Assembly: GCA_020637615.1 (NCBI GenBank)
Contig: JACKKC010000014.1
Span: 11,558-75,557, forward strand
Source: Rhodovulum sp.
Lineage (GTDB): Bacteria; Pseudomonadota; Alphaproteobacteria; Rhodobacterales; Rhodobacteraceae
Length of the DNA: 64,000 nt
Direction: 5' to 3'
The position numbers were made by a program, and so were the translations under genes. Positions 50,444 to 59,585 of the stretch are shown piece after piece; position 1 is the first letter of the stretch, and each line of letters starts with the position of its first letter. Below the pieces are notes generated by a model. The model was given only the letters and a program-made list of their open reading frames with translations. It was not told the origin of the DNA and searched no databases.

Positions 50444-51973
50444 ATGAAGATCCGCGCGCAGATCGGCAAGGTCCTGAACCTCGACAAATGCATCGGCTGC
50501 CACACCTGCTCGATCACCTGCAAGCAGGTCTGGACCAGCCGCGACGGCGTCGAATACGCTTGGTTCAACAATGTCGAGACCAAGCCCGGCATCGGCTATC
50601 CCAAGGACTGGGAGAACCAGAAGCGCTGGCGCGGCGGCTGGGAGCGCAATTCGCGCGGGCATCTGCAGCCGCGGCAGGGCGCGAAATGGCGCATCCTCGC
50701 CAATATCTTCGCCAACCCCGACCTGCCGGAGATCGACGACTATTACGAGCCCTTCGACTTCGACTACGGGCATCTGCAATCCGCGCCGGAGATGGAGCAT
50801 TTCCCGACGGCCCGGCCGCGCTCGAAGATCACCGGCGAGCGGATCGAGAAGATCGAATGGGGTCCGAACTGGGAGGAGATCCTCGGGGGCGAGTTCGAGA
50901 AGCGGTCCAAGGACTACAATTTCGAGGGCATCCAGAAGGAGATCTACGGCCAGTTCGAGAACACCTTCATGATGTATCTGCCGCGGCTCTGCGAGCATTG
51001 CCTCAACCCGAGCTGCGCCGCCTCCTGTCCCTCCGGCGCCATCTACAAGCGCGAGGAGGACGGGATCGTCCTGATCGACCAGGAAAAATGCCGGGGCTGG
51101 CGCATGTGCGTCTCGGGCTGCCCCTACAAGAAGATCTACTACAACTGGGACACCGGCAAGTCCGAGAAATGCACCTTCTGCTATCCGCGCATCGAGAGCG
51201 GCCAGCCGACGGTCTGCTCGGAGACCTGCGTCGGGCGCATCCGCTATCTCGGCGTCATGCTCTACGACGCGGACGCCATCGAGAAGGCGGCCAACGCCGA
51301 GAACGAGACCGATCTCTATCAGGCGCAGCTCGACATCTTCCTCGACCCCAACGACCCGGTGGTCCAGGAGATGGCGCTGGCCGACGGCGTGCCGCAGGAC
51401 TGGCTCGAAGCCGCGAAGCGCTCGCCGGTCTGGAAGATGGCGATGGAATGGAAGGTCGCCTTCCCGCTGCACCCCGAATACCGCACCCTGCCGATGGTCT
51501 GGTACGTGCCGCCGCTCTCCCCGATCAAGAATGCGGCCGAGGCCGGGCTGATCGGGCACGATCGCGAGATGCCGGACGTGCGCAGCCTGCGCATCCCGCT
51601 GCGCTACCTCGCCAATCTGCTGACCGCGGGCGACGAGGCGCCCATCGCCACCTGCCTCGAGCGGATGCTCGCCATGCGCGGCTACATGCGGGCGAAGACC
51701 GTGGACGGGGTGATCGACGAAGGCATCGCGGAACGCGTCGGGCTCACGCCCGCCCAGATCGAGGACATGTACCGGATCATGGCGCTCGCCGATTACGAGG
51801 ACCGTTTCGTCATCCCGACCGCCCACCGCGAGCTTGCCGAGGAGGACATCATGGGCCTGCGCGGCGGCTGCGGCTTCACCGACGGCAACGGCTGCTCGGA
51901 CGGTCTCTCCAAGGGCTCGCTCTTCGGCAACCGGCGCCGGGGGCTGACCATTCCGGAGGCGATGAAGTCATGA
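50444..51973 (+). CDS. narH: respiratory nitrate reductase beta subunit
   Basis: The 509-residue iron-sulfur electron-transfer subunit, passing electrons from NarI to NarG. Cysteine groups are CIGCHTCSITCKQVW (residues 19-30 region), CEHCLNPSCAASCPSG, CRGWRMCVSGCPYKKIY, CTFC and CSETC. The Trp in CRGWRMC marks the [3Fe-4S] cluster, which leaves three [4Fe-4S] clusters. Starts at ATG 50444, two bases past narG. The stop overlaps the narJ ATG. Confidence 0.98.
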   Translation: MKIRAQIGKVLNLDKCIGCHTCSITCKQVWTSRDGVEYAWFNNVETKPGIGYPKDWENQKRWRGGWERNSRGHLQPRQGAKWRILANIFANPDLPEIDDYYEPFDFDYGHLQSAPEMEHFPTARPRSKITGERIEKIEWGPNWEEILGGEFEKRSKDYNFEGIQKEIYGQFENTFMMYLPRLCEHCLNPSCAASCPSGAIYKREEDGIVLIDQEKCRGWRMCVSGCPYKKIYYNWDTGKSEKCTFCYPRIESGQPTVCSETCVGRIRYLGVMLYDADAIEKAANAENETDLYQAQLDIFLDPNDPVVQEMALADGVPQDWLEAAKRSPVWKMAMEWKVAFPLHPEYRTLPMVWYVPPLSPIKNAAEAGLIGHDREMPDVRSLRIPLRYLANLLTAGDEAPIATCLERMLAMRGYMRAKTVDGVIDEGIAERVGLTPAQIEDMYRIMALADYEDRFVIPTAHRELAEEDIMGLRGGCGFTDGNGCSDGLSKGSLFGNRRRGLTIPEAMKS

Positions 51974-52677
51974 CCCTGACGCTCAAGGCCCTCTCGGCGC
52001 TGCTCACCTATCCAGACGAGGCGCTCGCGCGGGGCACCGCCGAGATCGAGACAGCGCTGCGCGACGAGGCCCTGCTCGACGCCTCCGCCATCGAGGGTCT
52101 GCGCCCGCTGCTCGCGGAACTCGGCGGCCGGGACCTCTTCGACCTGCAGGAACGCTTCGTGCTGCTCTTCGACCGCTCGCGCTCGCTCTCGCTCAACCTC
52201 TTCGAGCATGTGCACGGCGAAAGCCGCGCCCGGGGGCAGGCGATGGTCGACCTGCTCGAGACCTATCGCGCCGGCGGCTTCGAGCCGGTCGGGCCGGAGC
52301 TGCCCGATCACCTGCCGATGCTGCTCGAGTTCCTCGCCGCGCGCCCGCTCGACGAGGCGCGCGAGGTGCTGGCCGACACCGTGCATATCCTGGTCACGCT
52401 CCGCGACCGCCTCGACCGGCGGCAGAGCCCCTATGCCCCTGTCTTCGCCGCCCTGGCGTCCCTGGCCGCCGCGCCGCCGGCCGCCGAGGCCCTCGCCGAG
52501 ATCGCGGCGCATCCCGAGGACGACCCCGAGGATCTCGCCGCGCTCGATGCCGTCTGGGAGGAGGCCGCGGTGACCTTCGGCCCGGACCCCAATGCCGGCT
52601 GCCCGGCCGGCCGGGAGATGCTTTCCCGCATGGGCCCGCCGGCACAGCCGCCGGCCTGGGCCGGTGGCGGCTCCTGA
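51970..52677 (+). CDS. narJ: nitrate reductase molybdenum cofactor assembly chaperone
   Basis: A 235-residue cytosolic chaperone that holds apo-NarG until Mo-cofactor and FS0 insertion are complete. Helical protein with the TorD-like NarJ pattern: TLKALSALLTYPDEALARGT at the N-terminus, ERFVLLFDRSRSLSLNLFEH, VHGESRARGQAMVDLLETYR, FEPVGPELPDHLPMLLEFLA. Its ATG overlaps the narH stop (ATGA); the longer open frame upstream is a narH shadow. An Ala-rich tail is typical of GC-rich species. narI follows 16 bases later. Confidence 0.96.
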   Translation: MTLTLKALSALLTYPDEALARGTAEIETALRDEALLDASAIEGLRPLLAELGGRDLFDLQERFVLLFDRSRSLSLNLFEHVHGESRARGQAMVDLLETYRAGGFEPVGPELPDHLPMLLEFLAARPLDEAREVLADTVHILVTLRDRLDRRQSPYAPVFAALASLAAAPPAAEALAEIAAHPEDDPEDLAALDAVWEEAAVTFGPDPNAGCPAGREMLSRMGPPAQPPAWAGGGS

Positions 52678-52693
52678 TCGCGGAGGACGCAAG

Positions 52694-53407
52694 ATGAACT
52701 TCTTCCTGTTCCAGGTCTATCCCTACATCGCCCTGACCGTGCTCGCGCTGGGCTCGATCGCGCGCTACGAGACCGATCCCTTCACCTGGAAATCGTCCTC
52801 GAGCCAGCTCCTGCGGCGGCGCCAGCTGCTGCTCGGCTCGATCCTCTTCCATGTGGGCGTGCTGATCGTCTTCCTCGGCCATTTCGTCGGGCTCCTGACG
52901 CCGATCGGCATCTTCGATGCGCTGGGCATCGGCCATACCTTCAAGCAGCTGCTGGCGATGATCGTCGGCGGCGTCGCGGGCGTCTTCGCGCTGGCCGGCG
53001 GGGTGATCCTGCTCCATCGCCGCCTCTACGACCCGCGGATCCGGGCGACCTCGAGCTTCGCCGACATCGGCATCCTGGCCCTGCTCGACCTCCAGCTCGT
53101 GCTCGGGCTCCTCACGATCGTCGTGTCGGCCCAGCATCTCGACGGCGGGGAGATGGTCCGCTTCATGGGATGGACGCAGGCGATCTTCACCTTCCGCACC
53201 GATGCCTGGCTGCTGGTGGCGGAGGCCTCGTGGATCTTCAAGCTCCACATCTTCCTCGGCCTGACGATCTTCGTGCTCTTCCCCTTCACCCGGCTGGTGC
53301 ACATGCTGTCCGTGCCGGTGCGCTACCTCTGGCGGCCCGGATACCAGATCGTGCGCTCGCGCAAGGCCCACCCGGCGCCGGCGGCGCGGCCGCATCCCGC
53401 GGAGTGA
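52694..53407 (+). CDS. narI: respiratory nitrate reductase gamma subunit
   Basis: The 237-residue membrane cytochrome b that oxidises quinol and anchors NarGH. Five helices are seen. Haem ligand histidines are in the second helix (SILFHVGVLIVFLGHFVGLL) and in the fifth (FKLHIFLGLTIFVLFPFTRL, then VHML). The short N-terminus FFLFQVYPYIALTVLALGSI is typical. The ATG at 52694 has GGAGGAC before it. It is followed by the peptidyl-prolyl isomerase gene after 4 bases. Confidence 0.97.
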   Translation: MNFFLFQVYPYIALTVLALGSIARYETDPFTWKSSSSQLLRRRQLLLGSILFHVGVLIVFLGHFVGLLTPIGIFDALGIGHTFKQLLAMIVGGVAGVFALAGGVILLHRRLYDPRIRATSSFADIGILALLDLQLVLGLLTIVVSAQHLDGGEMVRFMGWTQAIFTFRTDAWLLVAEASWIFKLHIFLGLTIFVLFPFTRLVHMLSVPVRYLWRPGYQIVRSRKAHPAPAARPHPAE

Positions 53408-53411
53408 CCGG

Positions 53412-54209
53412 ATGCGCGGCCCCCTGCAGCCGGACGTGGTGGTCAATGCCGAGCGGATCCCCGCGCGGCTGATCGCGGCGGAAGCCCAGAACCATGCCGC
53501 GCCGCCCGGCAAGCCCGGCCATGCCTGGCGGGCCGCGGCCCGCGCCCTCGCGGTGCGCGCCCTGCTGCTGCAGGAGGCGCGGCGCCTCGGCCTCGCGCCG
53601 GAGCCGCGGGACCTCGGCGCCGGCCGCCGGGAGGTGCCCGAAGAGGCGCTGATCCGCGCCGTCATCGAGCGGCGCATGCAGCCGGTCCCGCCCGACGAGG
53701 ACGCCTGTCGCGCATTCTATAACCGGCACGAGGCACATTTCCGCGCGCCGGCCGTCTATGAGGCCTCGCATATCCTGATCGCCGCGCCGGAGGATGCCGA
53801 CGCCCGCACCCGGGCCGATGCCGCCGCCCGCGCCCTTCTCGGCGTCCTGGCGACACGGCCACAGGACTTCGCGGACATGGCCCGCCGGCATTCGGACTGC
53901 CCGTCCGGGGCGAACGGCGGTCGCCTCGGCCAGCTCTGCGCCGGCGACACGGCCCCGGAATTCGAGGCGGCCCTCGGCGGTCTCGCCGTCGGAGCGATCA
54001 CGCCCGAGCCGGTCGCGACGCGCTACGGCAGCCACATCGTTCGGCTCGATGCGCGCGAGCAGGGCGCGATCCTGCCCTTCGACCTGGCCCGGCCACGCAT
54101 CCGAGAGACGCTCGAACGCCTCGCCTGGTCGCATGCCGCGAAATCCCTGGTCGCGGTCCTCCTCGAAGGCGCGACCATCACCGGCGTCGATTTCAACCAC
54201 GCGGCCTGA
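53412..54209 (+). CDS. NifM-type parvulin peptidyl-prolyl isomerase of the nar operon
   Basis: A 265-residue protein. The C-terminal parvulin domain (residues about 110-205) reads VYEASHILIAAPEDADARTR, FADMARRHSDCPSGANGGRL, GQLCAGDTAPEFEAALGGLA, VATRYGSHIVRLDAREQ. The N-terminal half is helical, with no signal peptide, so it is probably cytoplasmic like NifM. It starts 4 bases after narI with a GTG/ATG context and no terminator between, so it is expressed with the reductase. A role in folding or cofactor loading of NarG/NarH is an inference from position; NifM itself matures the nitrogenase Fe protein. Confidence 0.87.
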   Translation: MRGPLQPDVVVNAERIPARLIAAEAQNHAAPPGKPGHAWRAAARALAVRALLLQEARRLGLAPEPRDLGAGRREVPEEALIRAVIERRMQPVPPDEDACRAFYNRHEAHFRAPAVYEASHILIAAPEDADARTRADAAARALLGVLATRPQDFADMARRHSDCPSGANGGRLGQLCAGDTAPEFEAALGGLAVGAITPEPVATRYGSHIVRLDAREQGAILPFDLARPRIRETLERLAWSHAAKSLVAVLLEGATITGVDFNHAA

Positions 54210-54318
54210 ACCCGCGGTACAATAGTACCATCTTCGTGTGCCCGGGCCTGCCACGCGCGGGACCGAGAGCCGCGGCGAAATGCTGCTCGCCCGTGGCTGA
54301 TCGAGCCGCCGGCGAGGG

Positions 54319-55773
54319 TTAGATTCTGCCGAAGTCGTCGGCGATCCTGACGATGTCGTCCTCCTCGAGATAGGTTCCGGTTTGGACCTCGATGATCTCG
54401 ACCGGGATCTTGCCGGGATTGGCCAGGCGGTGGGTACAGCCAAGCGGCAGGTAGACAGATTCGTTTTCACGCAGAATTAGGACCTCGTCGTCCCTTGTCA
54501 CCTCGGCGGTGCCCCGGACCACCACCCAATGCTCCGCCCGGTGGTGATGGCGTTGCAGCGACAGCTTCTTGCCCGGCTTCACCAGGATCCGCTTGACCCG
54601 GAATCGGTCGCCGAGGTCCGTGGTCTGATACCAGCCCCAGGGACGATGCACCCGCGCAGAGGTGCATGCCTCTGCGACACCGTCGGCTTCGAGTTCGTTG
54701 ACCAGTGCCTTGATCTCGTGGGAGCGCTCGATCGGCGCGACCAGGATGGCGTCGGCGGTGTCGACGACGGCGAGGCCGTCGACGCCTAGGGCGCAGAGCA
54801 GCCGGCCGTCCGACCGTAGGTAGCAATTCGAGACGTCACGGGCATGCACCCGGCCTTCACGCGCGACGCCGTGGTCATCGCGGGGGCTTCGCTGCCACAC
54901 GCTCTTCCAATCGCCGATATCAGACCAGTCGAAATCGGTGCTGACGACCGCTGCCCGCGAAGTGTGCTCCATGACCGCATGGTCGAAGCTGATCTTCGGC
55001 GCCGCGGCGAAGCTGGCGCCGAGCACCAGGGCGCCGAGATCGACCGAAGCCTCCTCGATCGCGCGCCGGACGGCCGCGAGCGCCTCCGGTGCGTGCTGCT
55101 CGATCTCGCGCAGTCCGGCCGCGGCCCGAAAGCAGAACATGCCCGCGTTCCAGAGCCAGCCTTCGCGGACGAGTTCGGCCGCGCTCGCCTCGTCGGGCTT
55201 CTCGACGAACCGGGCGACGACATGGGCATTGGCGGCTACCTGTTCGCCGCGTGCAATATAGCCGAAGCCGGGCGATGGCTGGGTAGGGTTCACGCCGAGC
55301 ATGACGATGCGCCCGTCCTCGGCCAGTCGCGCGGCCTCCGCGACCGAAGCCTGAAAGGCATCGACGTCGCCGATCAGATGGTCGGAGGGCAGAACGAGCA
55401 CCGTTGCCGCGGGGTTGCGCCGCGCCGCAAGACAGGTAGCAAGGGTCACCGCGGCCAGCGTGTCGCGTCCCTGCGGTTCCAGCGCGATCTCCACCTCCGT
55501 CCCGGACGCGGCTGCCTGTTCGGCGATCATGAAGCGCGAGGCTGCGGCGCTAATCACGATCGGCGTCCCGAACTGCGCCCCGTCCAGCCGCGCCAGGGTG
55601 CGCTGGAACGGAGAGGTGGCGCCGAATAGCGGGACATGCTGTTTGGCCATGTCCTTGCGCGAAACCGGCCAGAGGCGTGAGCCGGATCCGCCGCACAGGA
55701 TCACGGGGATGATGCTGTTCTCGCTTGCCCGCTGCAAACCGAGCGCTTCAAGGATTGGCTTGTTGGCTGTCAT
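54319..55773 (-). CDS. manC: mannose-1-phosphate guanylyltransferase / mannose-6-phosphate isomerase
   Basis: A 484-residue bifunctional type II enzyme making GDP-mannose for polysaccharide synthesis. The nucleotidyl-transfer signature is LCGGSGSRLWPVSRKDMAKQ (residues 27-46). Then come VLVLPSDHLIGD, GFGYIARGE and FVEKPDEASA. The C-terminal cupin (isomerase) half shows VHRPWGWYQTTDLGDRFRVK, LSLQRHHHRAEHWVVVRGTA and LPLGCTHRLANPGKIPVEII. The ATG at 55773 overlaps the acyltransferase stop (ATGA). It is the first exopolysaccharide gene after the nar cluster and reads away from it. Confidence 0.97.
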   Translation of the reverse strand: MTANKPILEALGLQRASENSIIPVILCGGSGSRLWPVSRKDMAKQHVPLFGATSPFQRTLARLDGAQFGTPIVISAAASRFMIAEQAAASGTEVEIALEPQGRDTLAAVTLATCLAARRNPAATVLVLPSDHLIGDVDAFQASVAEAARLAEDGRIVMLGVNPTQPSPGFGYIARGEQVAANAHVVARFVEKPDEASAAELVREGWLWNAGMFCFRAAAGLREIEQHAPEALAAVRRAIEEASVDLGALVLGASFAAAPKISFDHAVMEHTSRAAVVSTDFDWSDIGDWKSVWQRSPRDDHGVAREGRVHARDVSNCYLRSDGRLLCALGVDGLAVVDTADAILVAPIERSHEIKALVNELEADGVAEACTSARVHRPWGWYQTTDLGDRFRVKRILVKPGKKLSLQRHHHRAEHWVVVRGTAEVTRDDEVLILRENESVYLPLGCTHRLANPGKIPVEIIEVQTGTYLEEDDIVRIADDFGRI

Positions 55774-57011
55774 GTTCGGTCCCAACGCTTCACTGCGGAT
55801 GTCGAAAACTCTGCGCTCAGGAGATTTGGGCTGCGTGTGAGCCGGCGCCCGAGCTCCCGGCGCAATACCGGCTCGATCCAGGTCGCGAAGCCGACGCTAA
55901 CCGCAACGCAGAGCGCAATCGCGAGCAGCAGCGCCGGATAGGCGCCAATGCCGAAGGCGATCAGGAGGCCGAAGAGGAAGGCGCCGCCGATGTTGTGGAA
56001 CAGATAGAGCGGGTAGCTCGCGAGGCCTGCCGATCGCGCCAGATTTTGCAGGCCGGCCGAACTGTTCCCGCTTCGGTGAAAGACCAGCGAAAGCCCGAGT
56101 CCGCCCACGAAGACGAGCCAGATCAGGACCGGCGTCGCCGGCGAGCGGGCGTGCAACAGCACCGCCGCGTTGTTCTCGGCCGAAAGCCAGAGGCCGATGG
56201 CGCCCGCACCGAGGCTGGCGGCGAGCGCCACCGCGCTGGATGCCGACCAGCCGTCCCGGCTGAGCAGGTAGAGGTTCGCCCCGACCAGAAAGTAGGCGCC
56301 GGTTGTCAGCAGCAGCAGGCGCGAGACATAGGCGTCGGCAGTGGAGAGCACGGGGCCGGCGAAGCTCAGCTCGGGCCATGTCCGGGCGGCAAGCACGGCG
56401 AGGTAGAAGCCGAAGACCAGCATTGAGGCGGAGAAGACGATCGCCTGCAACCGGGTGATCCAGCCCGACAGGATCAGGAGGCAGATCAGCCCGTAGAAGA
56501 CGACCTCGACCGTCAAGGTCCAGTAGACGCCGTCGACCCACGGACCCTTCGGGAAGAGCACGATCGACCGGAGGTACATCGGCAGCACGGCCTCGATCGA
56601 GGCCGACGAATAGAGGAGGGTCACGACGAGGCTGACCGTGGCAAAGAACCAGAGGGCCGGGGCGATGCGCAGGATGCGGCTGCGCAGGAAGGCTGCCGAA
56701 GATCGGCTCTCGGCGGAGAGGCAGATCACCAGACCAGAGATGACGAAGAAGATCTCGACGCCGACCCAACCCCACCAGCTGATCGGCAAGAGCCCGGGGT
56801 AGGCGACCGGCGATCCGATCGCGGCGCGGAGGCCGGTGGCACCAGCAGGTTCGTGCCACGAAAAGAACGCGTAGTGGTAGACCACGACGCCGAGGGCGGC
56901 CAGGAAGCGGGCGATATCGAGGCCGACGATTGTCCGACCAGCCGGCGCGGCCCCTCCGCCTCGGTCGGCGTTCCATGGTTCGCTTGCAGCGGCTCGGGCG
57001 GTGGCGGTCAC
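55770..57011 (-). CDS. acyltransferase 3 family protein (OafA/YrhL type)
   Basis: A 413-residue membrane acyltransferase with about ten helices. The N-terminal GLDIARFLAALGVVVYHYAF holds the catalytic His of the HxxF/RxxxH-type motif, and the second block is WWGWVGVEIFFVISGLVICL. Such proteins O-acetylate or succinylate surface sugars. In this locus it probably decorates the exopolysaccharide repeat; the acyl group cannot be told. GTG-like upstream context is not needed: the ATG has a usual site. Overlaps manC by four bases and follows the family 2 glycosyltransferase gene after 14. Confidence 0.93.
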   Translation of the reverse strand: MTATARAAASEPWNADRGGGAAPAGRTIVGLDIARFLAALGVVVYHYAFFSWHEPAGATGLRAAIGSPVAYPGLLPISWWGWVGVEIFFVISGLVICLSAESRSSAAFLRSRILRIAPALWFFATVSLVVTLLYSSASIEAVLPMYLRSIVLFPKGPWVDGVYWTLTVEVVFYGLICLLILSGWITRLQAIVFSASMLVFGFYLAVLAARTWPELSFAGPVLSTADAYVSRLLLLTTGAYFLVGANLYLLSRDGWSASSAVALAASLGAGAIGLWLSAENNAAVLLHARSPATPVLIWLVFVGGLGLSLVFHRSGNSSAGLQNLARSAGLASYPLYLFHNIGGAFLFGLLIAFGIGAYPALLLAIALCVAVSVGFATWIEPVLRRELGRRLTRSPNLLSAEFSTSAVKRWDRT

Positions 57012-57025
57012 GGCGGCGCCACCGG

Positions 57026-57901
57026 TCAGAGTCGCAGAATGAATTCGGGGTCGCAGCGGCCCCGAACGAGATGAGCGGCGGCGATCAGATTGCCCTTGAG
57101 CCGGCCGAGGCGGTCGACGTGCGGCTCCGGCCGGAGGCTGAAGGCCGCGTTCGCGAGCAGATTGCGGGCGATCAGTCTGGCCGCCCAGCGACCGGTGCCA
57201 GTACCCTTTCGGACCAGATAGACCGGATTGACGATCTGTGAATAGCCGAGCCGCACCCCGCTGACCCGCCCTCGCTTGACGCCGAGGTGCACGCCCCGCA
57301 GGCCATGCAGCCGAACAATCGGCCGACCGCGCGCGACCAGGCGTGAGAAATCGGTGTCCTCCTGCCAGCCGTAGAGCGGCAGCCGCTCGTCGAAGCGATG
57401 GCCGGCGATGTCGCCGGCGCGGAACACCATGTTGCAGCCATAGGCACCGGCCGGCGCCACGCTTTCGTGCTGCTCCGGGTCGCCCGCCGCCGCGTCGGCC
57501 AGGATCTCGATGGCCCGCGAGAAGTCGAGGCCCGGGCCCTTGATGCCGTCGGCGATGACAAGTCCGGTCAACACCGCCCAGTCTAAGTGTCGCGCGAGGC
57601 CGGCCTCGGCTCGTTCCAGATAATCGGAGGCGGGAACGAAATCGTCGTCGAGGAAGACGATCGTCTCCGCGTCGCGGGCATGCTCGGAATCAAGCGCGCG
57701 GTTTCTCTGAGCGGTGCAGCCGCTCGCTCCGAAGACGAAGCGCAGCGGGTAGTTCAGAGCCGTTTCCTCATAGACATGCGATGCATCGGGCGCGGAGACG
57801 ATGACCAGGTCGGGCCGCCGGGTCTGTCCCTGGAGATGCGTCAACGCTTGGCTCAGTACAGCCTTGCGATCGGCGGTGACGATGACAACGATCAGCCGCA
57901 T
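57026..57901 (-). CDS. glycosyltransferase family 2 protein
   Basis: A 291-residue GT-A fold glycosyltransferase without membrane helices. It opens MRLIVVIVTADRKAVLSQAL, then SGCTAQRNRALDS. The metal-binding Asp motif is TIVFLDDDFVPASDYL (DDD) and the catalytic ED box is GWQEDTDFSRLVARGRP. The last 60 residues are basic. Sugar donor unknown. First gene of the three-gene minus-strand unit GT2-acyltransferase-manC, divergent from the polymerase-like gene with about 190 bases between them that contain the promoters. Confidence 0.92.
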   Translation of the reverse strand: MRLIVVIVTADRKAVLSQALTHLQGQTRRPDLVIVSAPDASHVYEETALNYPLRFVFGASGCTAQRNRALDSEHARDAETIVFLDDDFVPASDYLERAEAGLARHLDWAVLTGLVIADGIKGPGLDFSRAIEILADAAAGDPEQHESVAPAGAYGCNMVFRAGDIAGHRFDERLPLYGWQEDTDFSRLVARGRPIVRLHGLRGVHLGVKRGRVSGVRLGYSQIVNPVYLVRKGTGTGRWAARLIARNLLANAAFSLRPEPHVDRLGRLKGNLIAAAHLVRGRCDPEFILRL

Positions 57902-58090
57902 GCGCGATTCCTGGCAGTTTCTCCGACCCTACTGTCGACCGGCTCGCCAGAAACACGCGCATTGGGGCGAACGGCATGCGGATGGGCAGGCACGACTAGG
58001 CCTTTCGGCGAGCCGGAAGACCGAAAGAGTGAGCCTGGCGCGCGTGGCACGGATGGCAATTAGTCAGAGCGTAACGATTGGCTTGGCTGA

Positions 58091-59560
58091 ATGAGCGTCG
58101 CACCCATCGCAGTTCTAATCGGGGCTGTGCTCCTTGCAATTGGAGTGCTCGCGCGCGCGCCGACCACCGTCGCCTTCTTCGCATCGCTAGCCTTCGGATC
58201 GACGGCGATTGTCAGCGGTGGGCTCAACCTTCTTCTTTATGTCCCACTGGCCGCTCTCCTGATGGTCGCGGCGGTCTTCCATCGCACGTTCTGGCGCGAT
58301 CTCGAAAGGGTATTCCGCCTGCACTGGACCCCGTTCGTCGTGCTCACCCTCCTAGTCTACGGGGTCGCAAGCGCTTTCATCCTGCCGCGGCTGTTCGCGG
58401 GGGAAACCACGGTGTTCGTCCCGGGGCGCGATGCCATCATAGAAACCGCGCTCAGGCCGGTGGCGGGCAACATCAACCAGGCTGCGTATTTTGCCTTCGG
58501 TATTTTCGCATTCTTCGCAGTCGCGAGTCAGTTGGCGCGCCGCGGGCGCTTCGAGCTCTTGCGGATCGGCTTTTTCGCCTTCGCCGTGGCGAACGCCAGC
58601 CTGGGCATGATCGACTTCGTCGGCAAGCTGAGCGGTGCCGGCGATCTCCTGGCGCCGATACGAACCGCATCGTATTCCATGCTGATCGAGGTGCAGGTCG
58701 AGGGATTCTGGCGTATCGCCGGCGGCTACTCGGAGGCGTCGACCTTCGGAGGTGCCACGATCATTGCGCTCGCATTTACCTTCAGCTACTGGCGCGCCAC
58801 GAGCTGGCGCCCGGCGCTGGTGGTTTCGGTCGTGCTGCTCATGTTGCTCTTGCTCGCCACATCCTCGACCGGCTACGCGAGCCTGGCGATCCTCGTGACG
58901 TTGCTGTCGCTTTCCTATCTCTGGCGGCTGTGTGCGGGCGGGCTGAACGACCGTGACCTTGTGACAATGCTGGCCGGTGCCATCGCGCTTGCCCTCGTGC
59001 TGGCGGTCCTGATCTATACCAAGGACGCACTCAGGCCGGTCCAGCAACTGGTCGAGGAAACCCTCATCAACAAGTCGACCTCGGCGTCGGCCGACGAGCG
59101 ATTCTACTGGAATGCAAAGAGTTGGAAGGCCTTTCTCGATACTTTCGGTCTCGGCGTCGGTCTCGGAAGCTCGCGGGCGTCGAGTTCGGTGATTGCCGTG
59201 CTGTCGCAACTGGGGGCGTGCGGCGCCTTCCTGATCCTTCTGCTTCTCGCGGAGATGGCGCGGCCGATCCCGCGGCCGGGATTGGATCCGAAGGAGCGGG
59301 AGTTGGCGGCGCTTTGCAACAGCCTGCGGACCACCGGTTTCGCAACGATGATCCCCTCGGCGATCGCCGGCGGGGCCGCGGACCCCGGGATTGTGTTCTT
59401 CATCGCGCTTGCCGGCCTGGTGGTCGGCCGGGTGCGTCTGCAGCAGATGCGTGCGAGCGAGCGCACGACGCAGGAGCATCCCCGCTGGCAACGTGCGACG
59501 CGACTTGACGTGCCACCGACTGGGGGCGCAGTCGTCGCCGGAATGCAAACCTTGAGTTGA
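58091..59560 (+). CDS. polysaccharide polymerase / O-antigen ligase-like membrane protein
   Basis: A 489-residue inner-membrane protein with about 11-12 helices (for example VAPIAVLIGAVLLAIGVLAR, GINQAA-type loop in VAGNINQAAYFAFGIFAFFA, SYSMLIEVQVEGFWRIAGGY) and a large loop around residues 325-350. The layout, with RGDAIIET-like periplasmic loop and the LGVGLGSSRASSSVIAVLSQ segment near the end, matches Wzy/WaaL-type polymerases and ligases (O-antigen ligase domain), which are too diverse for exact naming. No ribosome site of note. Alone on the plus strand between minus-strand genes. Confidence 0.78.
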   Translation: MSVAPIAVLIGAVLLAIGVLARAPTTVAFFASLAFGSTAIVSGGLNLLLYVPLAALLMVAAVFHRTFWRDLERVFRLHWTPFVVLTLLVYGVASAFILPRLFAGETTVFVPGRDAIIETALRPVAGNINQAAYFAFGIFAFFAVASQLARRGRFELLRIGFFAFAVANASLGMIDFVGKLSGAGDLLAPIRTASYSMLIEVQVEGFWRIAGGYSEASTFGGATIIALAFTFSYWRATSWRPALVVSVVLLMLLLLATSSTGYASLAILVTLLSLSYLWRLCAGGLNDRDLVTMLAGAIALALVLAVLIYTKDALRPVQQLVEETLINKSTSASADERFYWNAKSWKAFLDTFGLGVGLGSSRASSSVIAVLSQLGACGAFLILLLLAEMARPIPRPGLDPKERELAALCNSLRTTGFATMIPSAIAGGAADPGIVFFIALAGLVVGRVRLQQMRASERTTQEHPRWQRATRLDVPPTGGAVVAGMQTLS

Positions 59561-59585
59561 CTCGGAAGCGTTGGCTGCGGCCGCG

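Noticed and set aside
54215..54229. GGTAC-AATA-GTACC palindrome after the isomerase gene
   Set aside because: Only a five-base stem and no T-run. Could be a weak terminator or operator, but nothing else supports it.
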